Positions 10,000-21,111 of a DNA stretch of 64,000 bases are shown here, piece by piece. The translations under genes were made by a program, and so were the position numbers. Numbering within the stretch: the stretch's first letter is position 1; every line of letters starts with the position of its first letter. Under the pieces are notes generated by a model, which was given only the letters and a program-made list of their open reading frames with translations, was not told the origin of the DNA and searched no databases. The stretch spans positions 62,001-126,000 of the forward strand of contig FMBT01000370.1 in the NCBI GenBank assembly GCA_900095095.1. The letters are read 5' to 3'. Origin of the DNA: Fragilariopsis cylindrus CCMP1102. Taxonomy: Eukaryota; Bacillariophyta; Bacillariophyceae; Bacillariales; Bacillariaceae.

Positions 10000-12900
10000 A
10001 TGTCCGGTTGGCTATCGTCAGTCAACAACCTGTTAGAAAATTTAGATGGACAAGCAGAAACGGTTGCCGAGACTGTTGCGGAAAATGCGACTACTGCTGG
10101 TATTAGTAAAAATTTAATGAAGTTGAATAAAACCCTCACGAATAGTAATATCATTAATAATACAACATACAATGAAGAAGAAGATGAGGACTACGACGAC
10201 GACGACGACGACGATGCATATGACGACGAAGATTTTTTTGGTGACGACGAAGAATTTACCACGACGGATGACAGTGACGACGACGAAGTCGAAGATAATA
10301 TAGAAATACGGAAATTTAGTTCCGCAGCTACTCCTCCTATTGCTGTTGCCCCCGTGGCTGCTTCGACCAAATCTCCCGATAAAAATACTGTCTCTGAAAA
10401 TGGCAGCAGTGAAACAGAAACGCCCACGAATAATGACATCAACAATAGTAACATCAATAGCAAATTCTTACCCGTGAACGAACAACAGATAAGAGCACCA
10501 CGACCACAACAACAGCAAGAATTGAAGGAGTTAAAAAAACAAGTAATAATATCAAAAACAGATGAAGAGGATCGCAATAATATGTCGCCAATGGATAACA
10601 ATTCTTCCATCAGCGACTTAAGTTTTTCTGAGGCTGATTTACCAGAGAAAGAGGTAAACGTTAACTTTTCTGGAGTAAAAACTCCATTATTGGTAGACTT
10701 CAACAATGAAAAATACAATAATTCTACCCGCAGCATGGATGAATCTCCACGACAACCACAACGGAGATTGGATAAACAACAACAAGAAGCTACGCCTGAT
10801 ACTGATGGAGACGTAGATATAAACATTATCTCTGGTAAAATAAACAACCCAATCGTCGAAAAGGATGTACATTCGGATGTGCCGACGAAATCAGAAAATG
10901 CTGTTGCAAATCCGAAAAAGGAAGAAAGCAAATCCGCTCCACCTCTACCGCCGAGGCGGCAAGCGAGTCCAAAAGTGCCACGAACGACAGTGACGGATAC
11001 TATTGCTAGTACACAAAACAATAACAATAACATAAACATAAACACCACTCGAGTATCAACCTCTTCCAAAACTTTGCCTACTAGCAATGGCGGGATGAAC
11101 AGCAGCACAAATGTCATAGGAATTATCCAACAGCAGCAGCAGCAGCAACAACAACAAGACGAATTGAAATTACAAAAACATCAGCAACAGCTTCAACAAG
11201 TTTCCTCGTCGAAGAACAGAACTATCCAGTCGTTGCAATCGCAATTGTCTAAAGCTCAAGATGAAATTTCTGAAGGAAAGACACAAAATCAACATCTCAG
11301 TCAACGTGTAACGAATTTTGATGAAAAATTACGGTCAAGCGAACAAGAAATTGAGGCACAGGCCGAAGAACTACGACGAGCTGGAGAAGAAATTGAAAAA
11401 GTTCGTACAGTTTCAAAGGAAGAACGGGAGGATCTGTTAGACGATCACGATGAAGAATTGGAAGAGGTCCAACGGGAACATCAGTTGGAATTAGATAAGA
11501 CGAGACAAGAATATGAACGGACCATCGCTGATTGGACGGATCGATTCGAATCAGAAGAATCTCTTCGACAACAACAGGGAGGAGATTCTGTTAAAGAACT
11601 CCGTGATGTCAATCAAAGGGAAAAGGATGCGTTGAAACAAATCGCAGATTTGACGGCAGAAAAGACGGTATTACAAACAAAGCTTGATCTCGTCGTCAGT
11701 CACGAAACAGAATTACAGCAACAGGTCGAATCGTCTCTTGAATCAACAGATGCCGTCACGGCAAGAGAAACACGTGCACGAGATGAATTAGATAAAGCAG
11801 CGGCAATACATGCAAAACAGATGGCACAACGACAGAGAAGAGAAACGGAATTGGAACAAACCATTTTGGAACTTGGCTCGGCACTCACATTAGCAAAGCA
11901 ACAGCAGCAACTGAGTACATCAGATTCCCGCAAAACGCATCATCAACAAGAACAAACTAATGGATTAGTCTACAAAGAACAATTTGAACAGGTTGCTGAG
12001 GAGCTCGAGACTGTACGGGTTAAGTTGACTATGGAGACGCAAAGACGAGAAGCTCTACAACAAGAACTGAATGAAGTCTCCAATGAACGAAAGGAAGAAG
12101 TAACTTTGACGCAAGCGCGACAGCATCAACACGACCGAAAGGTTGCGGACTTGGAATCTACAATTCATCGATTGCAGGCATCTGTACGGGCCATACAGTC
12201 GGGACAGCGATCCAGTAACGGGAATAGCGATGATTCCATAGCAATTGATGATGATGAAAACAACAATGGTCAAAGTATTCGGGGACAACCATCCCAAAAA
12301 GAATTAGAAGGTGCGAAACGAGAAATATCAAAACTTTCTGAGAAACTCTTACGTCATCAAGGTCACGCCGAGAATGCTAAATCCGAAATTTTAACCTTGA
12401 AAGGGCGATTACAGGCGGCTAATAATCGTGCCGAAGAAGCAGAGAAATATGCCTATTCTCAAAATTCAATGAGTGGCCGGACGTCTTCAGCAGCTCGAGC
12501 GTACGATATGGAAAGTGGTGGTAGTGCCGGTATTGCCGGTGGTAGTAGTGGAAACAACACGACATTTTCTACTCGAAAACGGGTTAAGGGCGGATCACGA
12601 GGTGTCCGATCAATTCGATCAGCGCTACCTTGTTTTGGTCCTGGACGTGGTAGTACCGGCGATGGGGGGGCGATGAATCAAGTTGCTCTTACCGTCGATG
12701 CGATTGACTCGTGGATGGTCGACACTGGATCATTTATGCGACATGAACCTTTCGCTCGACTAGGACTATTACTTTATTTGATTATATTGCATCTCTGGTC
12801 GTTTGCCTTGGTTGTTTTCCATACAACTGAGGTCACGCACGGTGATTTTGGCTCAATGGATAGTAATCCAACGCACTGGAGGGAACATGTCGGTGCATAG
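10000..12900 (+). CDS. Golgin-84 family coiled-coil Golgi tether (GOLGA5-like)
   Basis: Intronless, 966 residues. The N-terminus MSGWLSSVNNLLENLDGQAE matches the short amphipathic start of golgin-84 and TMF-type golgins. It is followed by an acidic and Ser/Asn-rich disordered part (to about residue 370), then heptad-rich coiled coil with many Glu, Gln, Lys and Leu (about 380-800). The C-terminus carries a single membrane anchor, RLGLLLYLIILHLWSFALVVF (about 919-940, quoted less its end), the family signature in which an Arg-Leu-Gly leads a Leu-rich helix containing HLW. Such proteins are tail-anchored in Golgi cisternae and capture COPI vesicles. The topology, coiled coil and anchor are visible. 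Function is from the family. Confidence 0.85.
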   Translation: MSGWLSSVNNLLENLDGQAETVAETVAENATTAGISKNLMKLNKTLTNSNIINNTTYNEEEDEDYDDDDDDDAYDDEDFFGDDEEFTTTDDSDDDEVEDNIEIRKFSSAATPPIAVAPVAASTKSPDKNTVSENGSSETETPTNNDINNSNINSKFLPVNEQQIRAPRPQQQQELKELKKQVIISKTDEEDRNNMSPMDNNSSISDLSFSEADLPEKEVNVNFSGVKTPLLVDFNNEKYNNSTRSMDESPRQPQRRLDKQQQEATPDTDGDVDINIISGKINNPIVEKDVHSDVPTKSENAVANPKKEESKSAPPLPPRRQASPKVPRTTVTDTIASTQNNNNNININTTRVSTSSKTLPTSNGGMNSSTNVIGIIQQQQQQQQQQDELKLQKHQQQLQQVSSSKNRTIQSLQSQLSKAQDEISEGKTQNQHLSQRVTNFDEKLRSSEQEIEAQAEELRRAGEEIEKVRTVSKEEREDLLDDHDEELEEVQREHQLELDKTRQEYERTIADWTDRFESEESLRQQQGGDSVKELRDVNQREKDALKQIADLTAEKTVLQTKLDLVVSHETELQQQVESSLESTDAVTARETRARDELDKAAAIHAKQMAQRQRRETELEQTILELGSALTLAKQQQQLSTSDSRKTHHQQEQTNGLVYKEQFEQVAEELETVRVKLTMETQRREALQQELNEVSNERKEEVTLTQARQHQHDRKVADLESTIHRLQASVRAIQSGQRSSNGNSDDSIAIDDDENNNGQSIRGQPSQKELEGAKREISKLSEKLLRHQGHAENAKSEILTLKGRLQAANNRAEEAEKYAYSQNSMSGRTSSAARAYDMESGGSAGIAGGSSGNNTTFSTRKRVKGGSRGVRSIRSALPCFGPGRGSTGDGGAMNQVALTVDAIDSWMVDTGSFMRHEPFARLGLLLYLIILHLWSFALVVFHTTEVTHGDFGSMDSNPTHWREHVGA

Positions 12901-13453
12901 CGATATATTGTGCTATAAAATAAAGATTATAATGTTACTACTTTTTACTCCTTATTATTATATTCAATATTCTTTCTTTTTCGCTGACTCATAACTCACT
13001 ATATAAGTAGAATACTTTGTAAGCAGAAGGAGAAGAAACGTGTGACGTTTGAAGAAACCCAACTACATCACACATAGTAATTCCTTCGCATTACCAACTT
13101 CAAACTTTGTTCGAAAGAGATTGTACCAAGACTAATGAATATGATTGTTTCGTCACTTAAGTTATACTTTGTACAGAACAATGACGAGCATAAAGAAGGA
13201 TTTTTGGAGGAACCGGTACGACATATTGCTTCCATTGAAATATTCATGTGGTATTACGAGAATCAACGATCGCAAAAATATTTTCTAGATAAGATTGTTG
13301 TTTCAGTTTTATCAGAAATCGGGTGTTCCGAATTTCGATTCTTTTATTCCAGTAGAATCGATTTGTTTTGAGAAGTAAGTGGTACGTATAGTGTTTAGTG
13401 TTACTCATCTCAATTGATCGTGAATGTCGTCCTTGTTGGGATGAAAGCGATAG
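12901..13453. other. intergenic, convergent spacer
   Basis: 3' regions of the golgin gene and of the minus-strand sulfotransferase. A 78-codon plus frame at 13135-13371 has no family signal. Nothing else seen. Confidence 0.5.
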
Positions 13454-14491
13454 TCAAGAAAAGGTGTCAGCGGTCCAATTTCGTGGAAGAGCAATAGGTC
13501 CACGCCGTTTCGTAGAATCAATTTCATTTTTGATGGCAGTATCATTACTATTCTTAGTCTCATTCTTTTTACTTGACACATTTGCACGCCCCCAGCACTG
13601 TTTCGTTATTCCTATTCGTTCTTGCATTACAGTATCTGTGTTCGAATCGAGTGGTACTTCTAGATATGTCAAAGACGGATGTTCTGAACCAATTTTTCTT
13701 ACATAATCGCTATAATTCTCGTAAAATGTCGTCCAATGTGTTTCGTTCATTGCAGCAGGTCTTGTTGGTGAATCCGGTGAGAACAAACTTTCAACTAAAG
13801 GGGACTTTTCGCTGGACCTAAATCGACGCAACAACGATCCAAAATTTGATGCTGAACGAAACCAATCAGATGGATCTCTTCGAACGTACAATATTGTCGA
13901 ATTTGGATAGAATTTAGATATATTATCAAGTGAATCTATCATCGAAAATAAACTCCCTTTAAAGCTATCATAATCGCTGAAAATTTGATATTTATCTAAC
14001 GAATCATTATCCACCGTCAGCAACGGTTTATTTTGTTTGATATTGTCCCTCATAGTAATTCCTACGTGTTTCAATTTATTAGATTGTGCGTACGGGTAAC
14101 GGTTATGAGCACTTGCTCCGATTCCTAATCCACATTGGAAATATTGATGAATTGTTGTACTACCACCCTTTGGTAATGTTAATACGAAAATTGGAGTAGG
14201 AACTTTTACGATCGATAATGGCATAGGTCGTTCTAGTCTTTGTACGTCATGACCTGTTTCATCAATGTCGTCGACCAACACAACATTATTATCATTATTA
14301 CTATTTGATTTGGAAGCATCATACCACCAACGGTACGATGGCATATTATAATGTTCGTCGAACTTCAAGGTCTCTATTCGAAAAAGTAATCGTCCCGATA
14401 ATGAGATGAAAAAACAGGCCAAAACGAAAATAAATTTCACTATCCTCGTTGTGCTGAATTGTTGGCGTGTGGTGGTGGTGGTTGCCTCCAT
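13454..14491 (-). CDS. Golgi-type sulfotransferase, type II membrane protein
   Basis: Single exon, 345 residues. A short cytosolic tail rich in Thr and Arg precedes one membrane segment (FIFVLACFFISLSGRLLF, about residues 18-35). The PAPS-binding 5'-phosphosulfate loop is visible as LTLPKGGSTTIHQYF (about 104-118), and the 3'-phosphate region as YVRRDPSDWFRSASN (about 198-212) with the expected Arg and Ser. This arrangement is that of eukaryotic carbohydrate sulfotransferases that decorate polysaccharides in the Golgi, plausible for a diatom making sulfated glucans. The acceptor cannot be told. The C-terminus (WTADTFS) lies close after two Cys, so the protein looks complete. Confidence 0.85.
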   Translation of the reverse strand: MEATTTTTRQQFSTTRIVKFIFVLACFFISLSGRLLFRIETLKFDEHYNMPSYRWWYDASKSNSNNDNNVVLVDDIDETGHDVQRLERPMPLSIVKVPTPIFVLTLPKGGSTTIHQYFQCGLGIGASAHNRYPYAQSNKLKHVGITMRDNIKQNKPLLTVDNDSLDKYQIFSDYDSFKGSLFSMIDSLDNISKFYPNSTILYVRRDPSDWFRSASNFGSLLRRFRSSEKSPLVESLFSPDSPTRPAAMNETHWTTFYENYSDYVRKIGSEHPSLTYLEVPLDSNTDTVMQERIGITKQCWGRANVSSKKNETKNSNDTAIKNEIDSTKRRGPIALPRNWTADTFS

Positions 14492-15770
14492 TTTTATTGG
14501 CTGGTCGGTCGCAATTGCAACTTATCTGATGATGTACTAGTATGTTTCTAAATCTAAATCTGATTCTGTATTCATTCGCACCTCCCGCATGAAATTCAGC
14601 ACCTGACCAACAAATTAAACCAAAGAAATGTTCCTCTCTGCCTTGTATTTAGCGCTACATGCCGTTGCCTCTGTTGTATTCCTCCTGTGATCAGTACTGT
14701 CGTACTGGAGATATCGATTTAGGTACTTGCAGCTTTTTCCCATTCTTGTCATAGAAATGTTGACAACAACGGAACTAATTTTAATGTCAAAAAGTTTCGC
14801 TCTTGTGATCGCGCGCGATAAAGATACACAGCCACATAAAATGCACCATTCTCCTCTTTTACTACAGTACCGGTAGTACGTACAACGGCAAGATGAAAGT
14901 CGTATGAATTTGATTTGACAGCAAAAACAATCTTGGTTCAATTTGATTGATACACCAGTCAGTGATCTGGAACAGGATTAGCAATTACTCAAGTTCTAAT
15001 ACGGAGATCGAAGAAAGGTGCTGCTGATGGATCATTCAGAGGTCTTTCCTAACAAAAAATGACAACACCTATGGACCTGATGATATGTAATGTGCATTGA
15101 AAAAATAGAGACTTTACTGCTTATGAATACTGTATGCGCTTGTAGCATGTAGTTGTGACTACTCTAAAATGTGGTATAACTACTGGTCTAATTAATATAA
15201 AGGAGAAGTGAGCAAAGTCTCAGAAGAGAAAATAATGCTCAATTATTTTCTATGCTTGCTAAGACTCTCAGCATAGCAGACATAATTACATAATGACATA
15301 TTCAATCGTTTGACTGATGATTATGATACATATTGTAATTGCATCCTCCATTCTTGGCTTTTTTTTTTGCTGTACTCATCTATAATAATATATTATGTTG
15401 TTTTATAAGTTCGATTCAAATCGGTTTCACAAGACCTAGATTTTAGATCTAAATGTCTTACACATTTTATTTTTATGAGTCGTGAAGTCGGATCACTATG
15501 AAGCTTTTTGGCGCAAAAATACCACGAGTAAAATCACGTTTTAATTTTGTATGTGTGCGTGTGTAAGTAATACAAAGGGCTATTGTTTGTAATATCCGAA
15601 CCAAAAATAAGTAATAAGTAACGTTAGTAAGATTTTTAGAGAAGATTTCGCCAAACATGAAGTGAGTACATGTAAAATCTTTCAAAACATTTTATCCTCA
15701 CAAATTTGATTTTCGTGCAAACCAAAGTCGTCTTTGAAGCATAGGTAATAAACAGAGAATCAAATCAGCC
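14492..15770. other. intergenic, divergent
   Basis: 1.28 kb separating the sulfotransferase and the FAS1 gene. AT-rich, no coding exon recognised. Both promoters must lie here. Confidence 0.55.
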
Positions 15771-18347
15771 ATGAAAGTATTCCACAAGCTTGTCTCGTTT
15801 GTAACCGTCTTAGTAGCATTTGCTCTTCCTACCGTTGTCCAAGGTGGTGGTGATAGCGATTGCAAGTCTATTGGTATGTAACATTCTATTATTATTTGAA
15901 ATTGTATCAAGGTATTATTATTTATTTGTATTTGTGATTGTATACTACAAGTCACACTGCACCATTATAATCTTCCTTCTTTTTCTCCCCGCATCGGATT
16001 TGGTTTGATCTTTTTTTATACCTGCTCGTCCTCTCACTTCTGTATGATCATATTTTATCTTTTCTTTTCTTCTTCTCGCCGCATTGGATCTGGATTTGAT
16101 ACGATTCTTCGTATATATATGCATCGTATAGCCGAAATCGCATGTTCTACTAATGGCTTTAATATTCTGTGCCAAGCTCTTGAAAAGACAGGATTGTACG
16201 ACAATCTTAACAATTTAAACGATCACTTTACGGTATTTGCTCCAGGAGATTCTGCCTTTCGTGACATCTTAAACGATCATTTGCACTATGATGATATTCA
16301 GCATTGTCCTCTCGATGTTTTGAAGCAAATATTGTTGTTACACGTTCGTGTCAATGACGTAATTTACAAGGACGGTTTAGAAGATCGTTGCGGGGATCTA
16401 CTCCGAATGGCCAGTGGGGATGATACACGCACGGTCTGTGAGCATCACGAGAATTATGGAAAGAAAATCTTTCAAAAAGGTGGAGGGAATAGCGATAACG
16501 GAAAACCAAAGATTGTTACTTTCGATATAGATGCATGCAACGGTGTCATACATGTAGTTGATCAAGTTATTCTACCAAGGTACGTACACGAAAATGGTAG
16601 ACCTAATTGACTTAAATTATCACCATATCAACAAAGGACCTTTCGCCTTTCTCACTTAAGCATACTGATTCGATCATTTTTTCTTCCTTTCTCCTACTTA
16701 TTATATAATAGTAATCTACCAAGATCAAGTCGTCACCCTACTCGACAACCATCGCCCAATTCGAACCCTACACGCAGTCCTACAAGAAAACCTACACGTC
16801 AGCCAAGTTATACTACCAGATCACCTACCAGAAAACCAACTCGACGACCAACAGGACGACCAACTAGGAATCCAACTTCAAATGGAGGTAGTGAATCATC
16901 ATGTTCGGCATATTCAAAATGTGCCAGTTTGGAAGGAGACTGTTGTCCGACCAGCCAGGGGACATTCCTCGAGTGTTGTGACGGAGGTGGAGGAGATTGG
17001 AAGCCATCAAATAAACCAACTCGTTCTCCAACTTCAGATGGAGATAATGCTTCTTGCTCTGCAAATCCTGTTTGCAAGAGTCAAAATTTGACCGGCGATT
17101 GTTGCCCGTCCACAGATGGCACGTTCTTGAATTGCTGTGTTGAAAAGCCATTTGGATCTTGTTCATCTAATCCTACATGTAGAGATCTTGGGCTTCGTGG
17201 AGAGTAAGTTATATTTTTTACGGTTCCAATGATGACGACGATGACGAAGGTATTTTTCTGTTTTCTCAACTGCATTTTCTTCTTGACCATGCCACGCGCT
17301 GTCTTTTCTTCTGTCTTTCTTCCTAGGTGTTGCCCGTCGGAGTCTGGGCAGTTTTTAGACTGTTGCAGTGATGATGAGCCACAATTTGGTAGTTCGTACT
17401 GTACATACGCACCGAAGAGGGATTGTTACACTTCCGGTTGGCCGAAATGCTGTATCGACGACTCATTAGAATGTCCTAACGAACAACCTGAATGTGAGAT
17501 TGGATGGCCGATTGTTGGTAATAATTATTGTACCGATTCACCCGATTACAACTGTTACGAAAAGGGTTTTCCCTCATGCTGCTCGACGAATGATGGCGAC
17601 GACTGCCCAGAGAATAAACCTTTTTGCAACGTGAGCTGCGACGCCGATGATCGATTACCTTCGATTAGTAAGTATAGTATCGTCGATATTGCTTTTATAC
17701 AACACTTGGTGGTGTATATATATATAACAAATCTCTATACGTTAATTTCTGTAGTGATCTCACATTGGTTTTTCTACTTCTCCTTTTACCTATTTATTTC
17801 CCAACCGAACTTGCAAACGATACTTGTAGAGGATTTTGTATGCGGGAATAACAGGTTGGAATTTTTGTGCTATGCTCTTAACGAAGATCTTGACGAGATT
17901 AACAATTGGTTGGATGCTAGTGGTACCTACACATTATTTGCTCCCACTGATAACGCATTCAGTAAACTTGGTGATGATAATATTAGAGAATTATTCGATG
18001 ACAATGCTAAAAAATTAAAAGACGTTGTCAGATATCACATTTCTGATAGAATTTACCTTGAATATGATCTAACTTGTGACCAGAAGATCGACACGGAACT
18101 TGGTGATAGCAGTAATGATTTTACTACAACAAAATGTGAAGATAATGAGAAATTCCAAGTTGGAAATGGGAACGACGAAAACGATAGAGACAAGCGGCCA
18201 TTGATTATCGAAACGAATATCGTCACCTGTAACGGTGTAGTGCATTTGGTCGATAATGTTATTCTTCCGCAAAGGAATAATAATGATGTAAAATTACATA
18301 CAACCTGCCCCAACTTCAAACCAAAACGAAGAAGAAAAAAGAAATGA
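15771..18347 (+). CDS. Secreted protein with two fasciclin (FAS1) domains and Cys-rich repeats
   Basis: Five exons: 15771-15873, 16132-16579, 16712-17203, 17327-17667, 17830-18347. All borders have GT-AG signals and phases that agree, giving 633 residues. A signal peptide (to VVQGG) is followed by a first FAS1 domain (HFTVFAPGDSAFRDIL, CNGVIHVVDQVILP), a Pro-Thr-Arg-rich stalk (repeats of PTRxP), and Cys-rich units of the form CxxNPxCxxxxLxGDCCPxxxGxxLxCC. Several further Cys clusters follow, then a second FAS1 domain (YTLFAPTDNAFSKL, CNGVVHLVDNVILP) and a basic tail KPKRRRKKK. FAS1 domains mediate cell-surface or matrix adhesion. Here a frustule- or mucilage-associated adhesive role is plausible but inferred. 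Confidence 0.92.
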
Positions 18348-20416
18348 AAAGTACATGTGTTTACAAACCAAAAACCAAAAAAATAGATCCATGTGATGAA
18401 GCAACATGCTCAGTAAAAGATAAAACTATTCGGCCATAATCTATAATAGCGATTAGTTTATATAATTTGTATTGTATTGTATTGATTGTAGACTGAGCAA
18501 TGTTGAAACTAAAAGCTGTATTGTGTGATGTTGGCCTCATTCTGATAACGGTCTTATCCTGATTTTCCGCAGCTACCCATCACTGTTGAATTATAGTACC
18601 ACACTCGTGTTATCTTGAGTCACTACTTGCTTTGCAATGATATGATAAGTCCTGAAGAATTTATTAACTTGACTGATTATATAAATATTTTGATTGGCTG
18701 CTTACACTCTTTGAAACTAGGTTTATAAATAAGTATGAGCAAATCGAATGAGTTAAACAATCTATACAAAGTAGGTTTTGTTCTGTTATTTCGGATTAGG
18801 TAATTCATTATTACTAATAAACCATTAGTTAATATGGCGCTTTGACTGAAATGTTGTCTGCTTTCTCCTTACTAGGATAGGATTAGGAGAAGAGTTTATA
18901 TTAGTATCTGTTAATTCTAAATGTGATAACATGATGCTTGTAGTGATTGTGGTGGTGGTGGTGCGGTGGTGGCCTTTGTGTTGATGTTTTGTTTTGTATT
19001 AGGACATATACACTTGACTACAATGGAGAGAGAGAGAGAGATCAGACTTCTATTATTAACTGTGTTCTATTAAGATTATGAGGATCTCTACTGCTATTGT
19101 ATTTAGTTTGCTTCCATTTGATTGCTTTTGCAATTGAATGGATTGTTGTTGTGTGCCCTGACTCAGCCAGCAGCTCCTGCTGTTGGCTTCTGTGCTTAAC
19201 ATCCATGTCTGTGCTTACATAACTGCACGTGCATGAATTATCCGTGCATTGACTTTTGGTAAGTGTATATGTACTATAATAGAGTACTACATACATTAAC
19301 GCTGTTAAGGGAGAATCAATTTGTTGAACAAATAGAAGAGGTCCGGACCTAGCCTAGTTCAGAGAACATAGACAAAAGCATTGTTTGCCAACATTTTCCA
19401 ACTGTACTGCAGGGAATGTCATCAGCTATGAAAGCAGTATGAACTAAGATCGTGTTGGATGGTTAAGATCCTGGAATCACTACTAGCATCCGGGACTAAA
19501 TCCACCGTTACTAGCCAGTACTTTTGATTAAAGACTATAGCCCAGCTTGGCAGTTGCAACACAACACACACAGCCATACCAATTCACAACTTGGGAAGCC
19601 ATACCAATTCACAACTCATTCACTCAGTGTGAAATATTGCATATCCTATGAATAATCTGTTGTCGTAAGATTGTAGTAAGAAACACCCAGTTGAGTAGAC
19701 AGTTGAGTAGACAGTTGAATAGATAGCTCATAATAACATTACTTTGTTGATACTAAAATACAATCTATCATCTATCTCTCAGCAGTCTTAACAATCTGAA
19801 GTTTTATTGTTGGCATTAAACCAGGCGCTAGCAATTCAAAGACACTAGACAACAAGCAAACAAGCAAGAAAACAAACATACCGTAAGTTCAAAATAGAAC
19901 AAAAATAACACCAGGAACCATGTAAAAACACCAGAGAGGAAGAAATCAATCTAACAGACATTACCTGCAAAGACAGCTCATCAGCTCTTAGTCGTATCAC
20001 TAAAGCAAGAAGAAAAATATGTAGGCAATTGCAAATAAGGGGTATGATGTGCAGATCCTCACACTCACCACCATGGACATACATATATTGTATGGAACCA
20101 AAGCGATTGGCTCAAAAAGAGATAAGTAACAGCACCAATCACCCCCACCACGGAAGACTTGGCAAAAAAATGATTGAAATAGTAAAAATATTCAATAGTA
20201 ACAATAAAGAAACTATTACTAGCAACTTGAAACCACAATTTCATTCCTTGAGCAACAAAACATACCATAAACCAGCACTAGAAACAATATACTAGAAAAT
20301 TCAACCACAACAGAAACAGTATTGACTGAAAAATCGAAAAATTAATCTTCCAATCCTCACAAAATAATGGCAAAACTTTGATCATCAAATATCATGCGAA
20401 AATAAAGCAAAAGTGT
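18348..20416. other. intergenic with short direct repeats
   Basis: 2.07 kb without a recognisable gene. It contains a GGT-rich tract at about 18950-18975, a GA run near 19026-19041, a 20-bp direct repeat (19572-19591 and 19597-19616) and a triple 12-bp repeat CAGTTGAGTAGA at 19688-19723. Several short open frames lack family signals. Confidence 0.5.
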
Positions 20417-20488
20417 TTTCCATGACGGGACTCGAACCCGTAACCTTCTGATTAGAAGTCAGACGCGCTACCATTGCGCCACACAGAA
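20417..20488 (-). tRNA. tRNA-Arg (anticodon UCU)
   Basis: 72 nt on the minus strand. The acceptor stem TTCTGTG pairs with CATGGAA through two wobble pairs. The D arm carries the A box TGGCGCAATGG, and the anticodon arm CTGACTTCTAATCAG has TCT in a seven-base loop. The T arm ACGGGTTCGAGTCCCGT contains a perfect B box. There is no intron and CCA is not encoded, as expected of a nuclear tRNA gene. Decodes AGA, common in this AT-rich genome. Confidence 0.96.
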
Positions 20489-21111
20489 TTCTCTTGACCA
20501 CAGAGAATTTTGTTTGGTGTCATTCCCACCAAAAATAAGGTTTATATAATTAATATATAGTTTTTCTTTTGTGTTATCATTCATTGATTTTATCTAATTT
20601 CTACCTATTTGCAGCATCTTTACTAGACCAGAGGTATAATGGAGAACAGTGGCAGAATAATTGTGGACTTTCATATTGTTCTGGTTGTGGAATAGATCAA
20701 TCTACGGTATCTAATAGGAAAGAGAGAGAGAGAGAGAGTTAGTGATTTTTGTAATTTTATATTATTGTGTATTCGCGTGATTGAAAAAATGCTTATAAAT
20801 TATTCTTGAGCATCACTGGTCCTTTTTTGTGAAGAATTTGAATTCTTTTCCCTTGATTGCTTCACATAAAAGATATGTTCATTGACAAACGACGAATACT
20901 AATAGAGAATAGGAGGTAATAGAGAATAGACGAAGAATACTCTGTACGCACCTCTCTCCTCTGCGGCAGTACTTTCCATACTGCTGCGCTTCCTGTTTCA
21001 TATTCCAATAGATTGCACAGCCTATTGTCAATACAAGAGTACAACTATCTTCTACTTCCTACTTCCACTATTATCCCACACAAACACAGCACACACGCCC
21101 ACGCCCGCGCA
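20489..21111. other. intergenic
   Basis: Spacer between the tRNA and a membrane-protein gene. Holds a GA microsatellite at about 20721-20737. The 5' UTR of the following gene is rich in ACAC and CCC. Nothing else seen. Confidence 0.5.

Noticed and set aside
10191-11117. 308-codon minus frame opposite the golgin gene
   Set aside because: Ser/Leu/Val run produced by reading Asp/Glu/Asn-rich coding sequence backwards.
13135-13371. 78-codon plus frame downstream of the golgin gene
   Set aside because: No family signal and it lies in a convergent 3' spacer.
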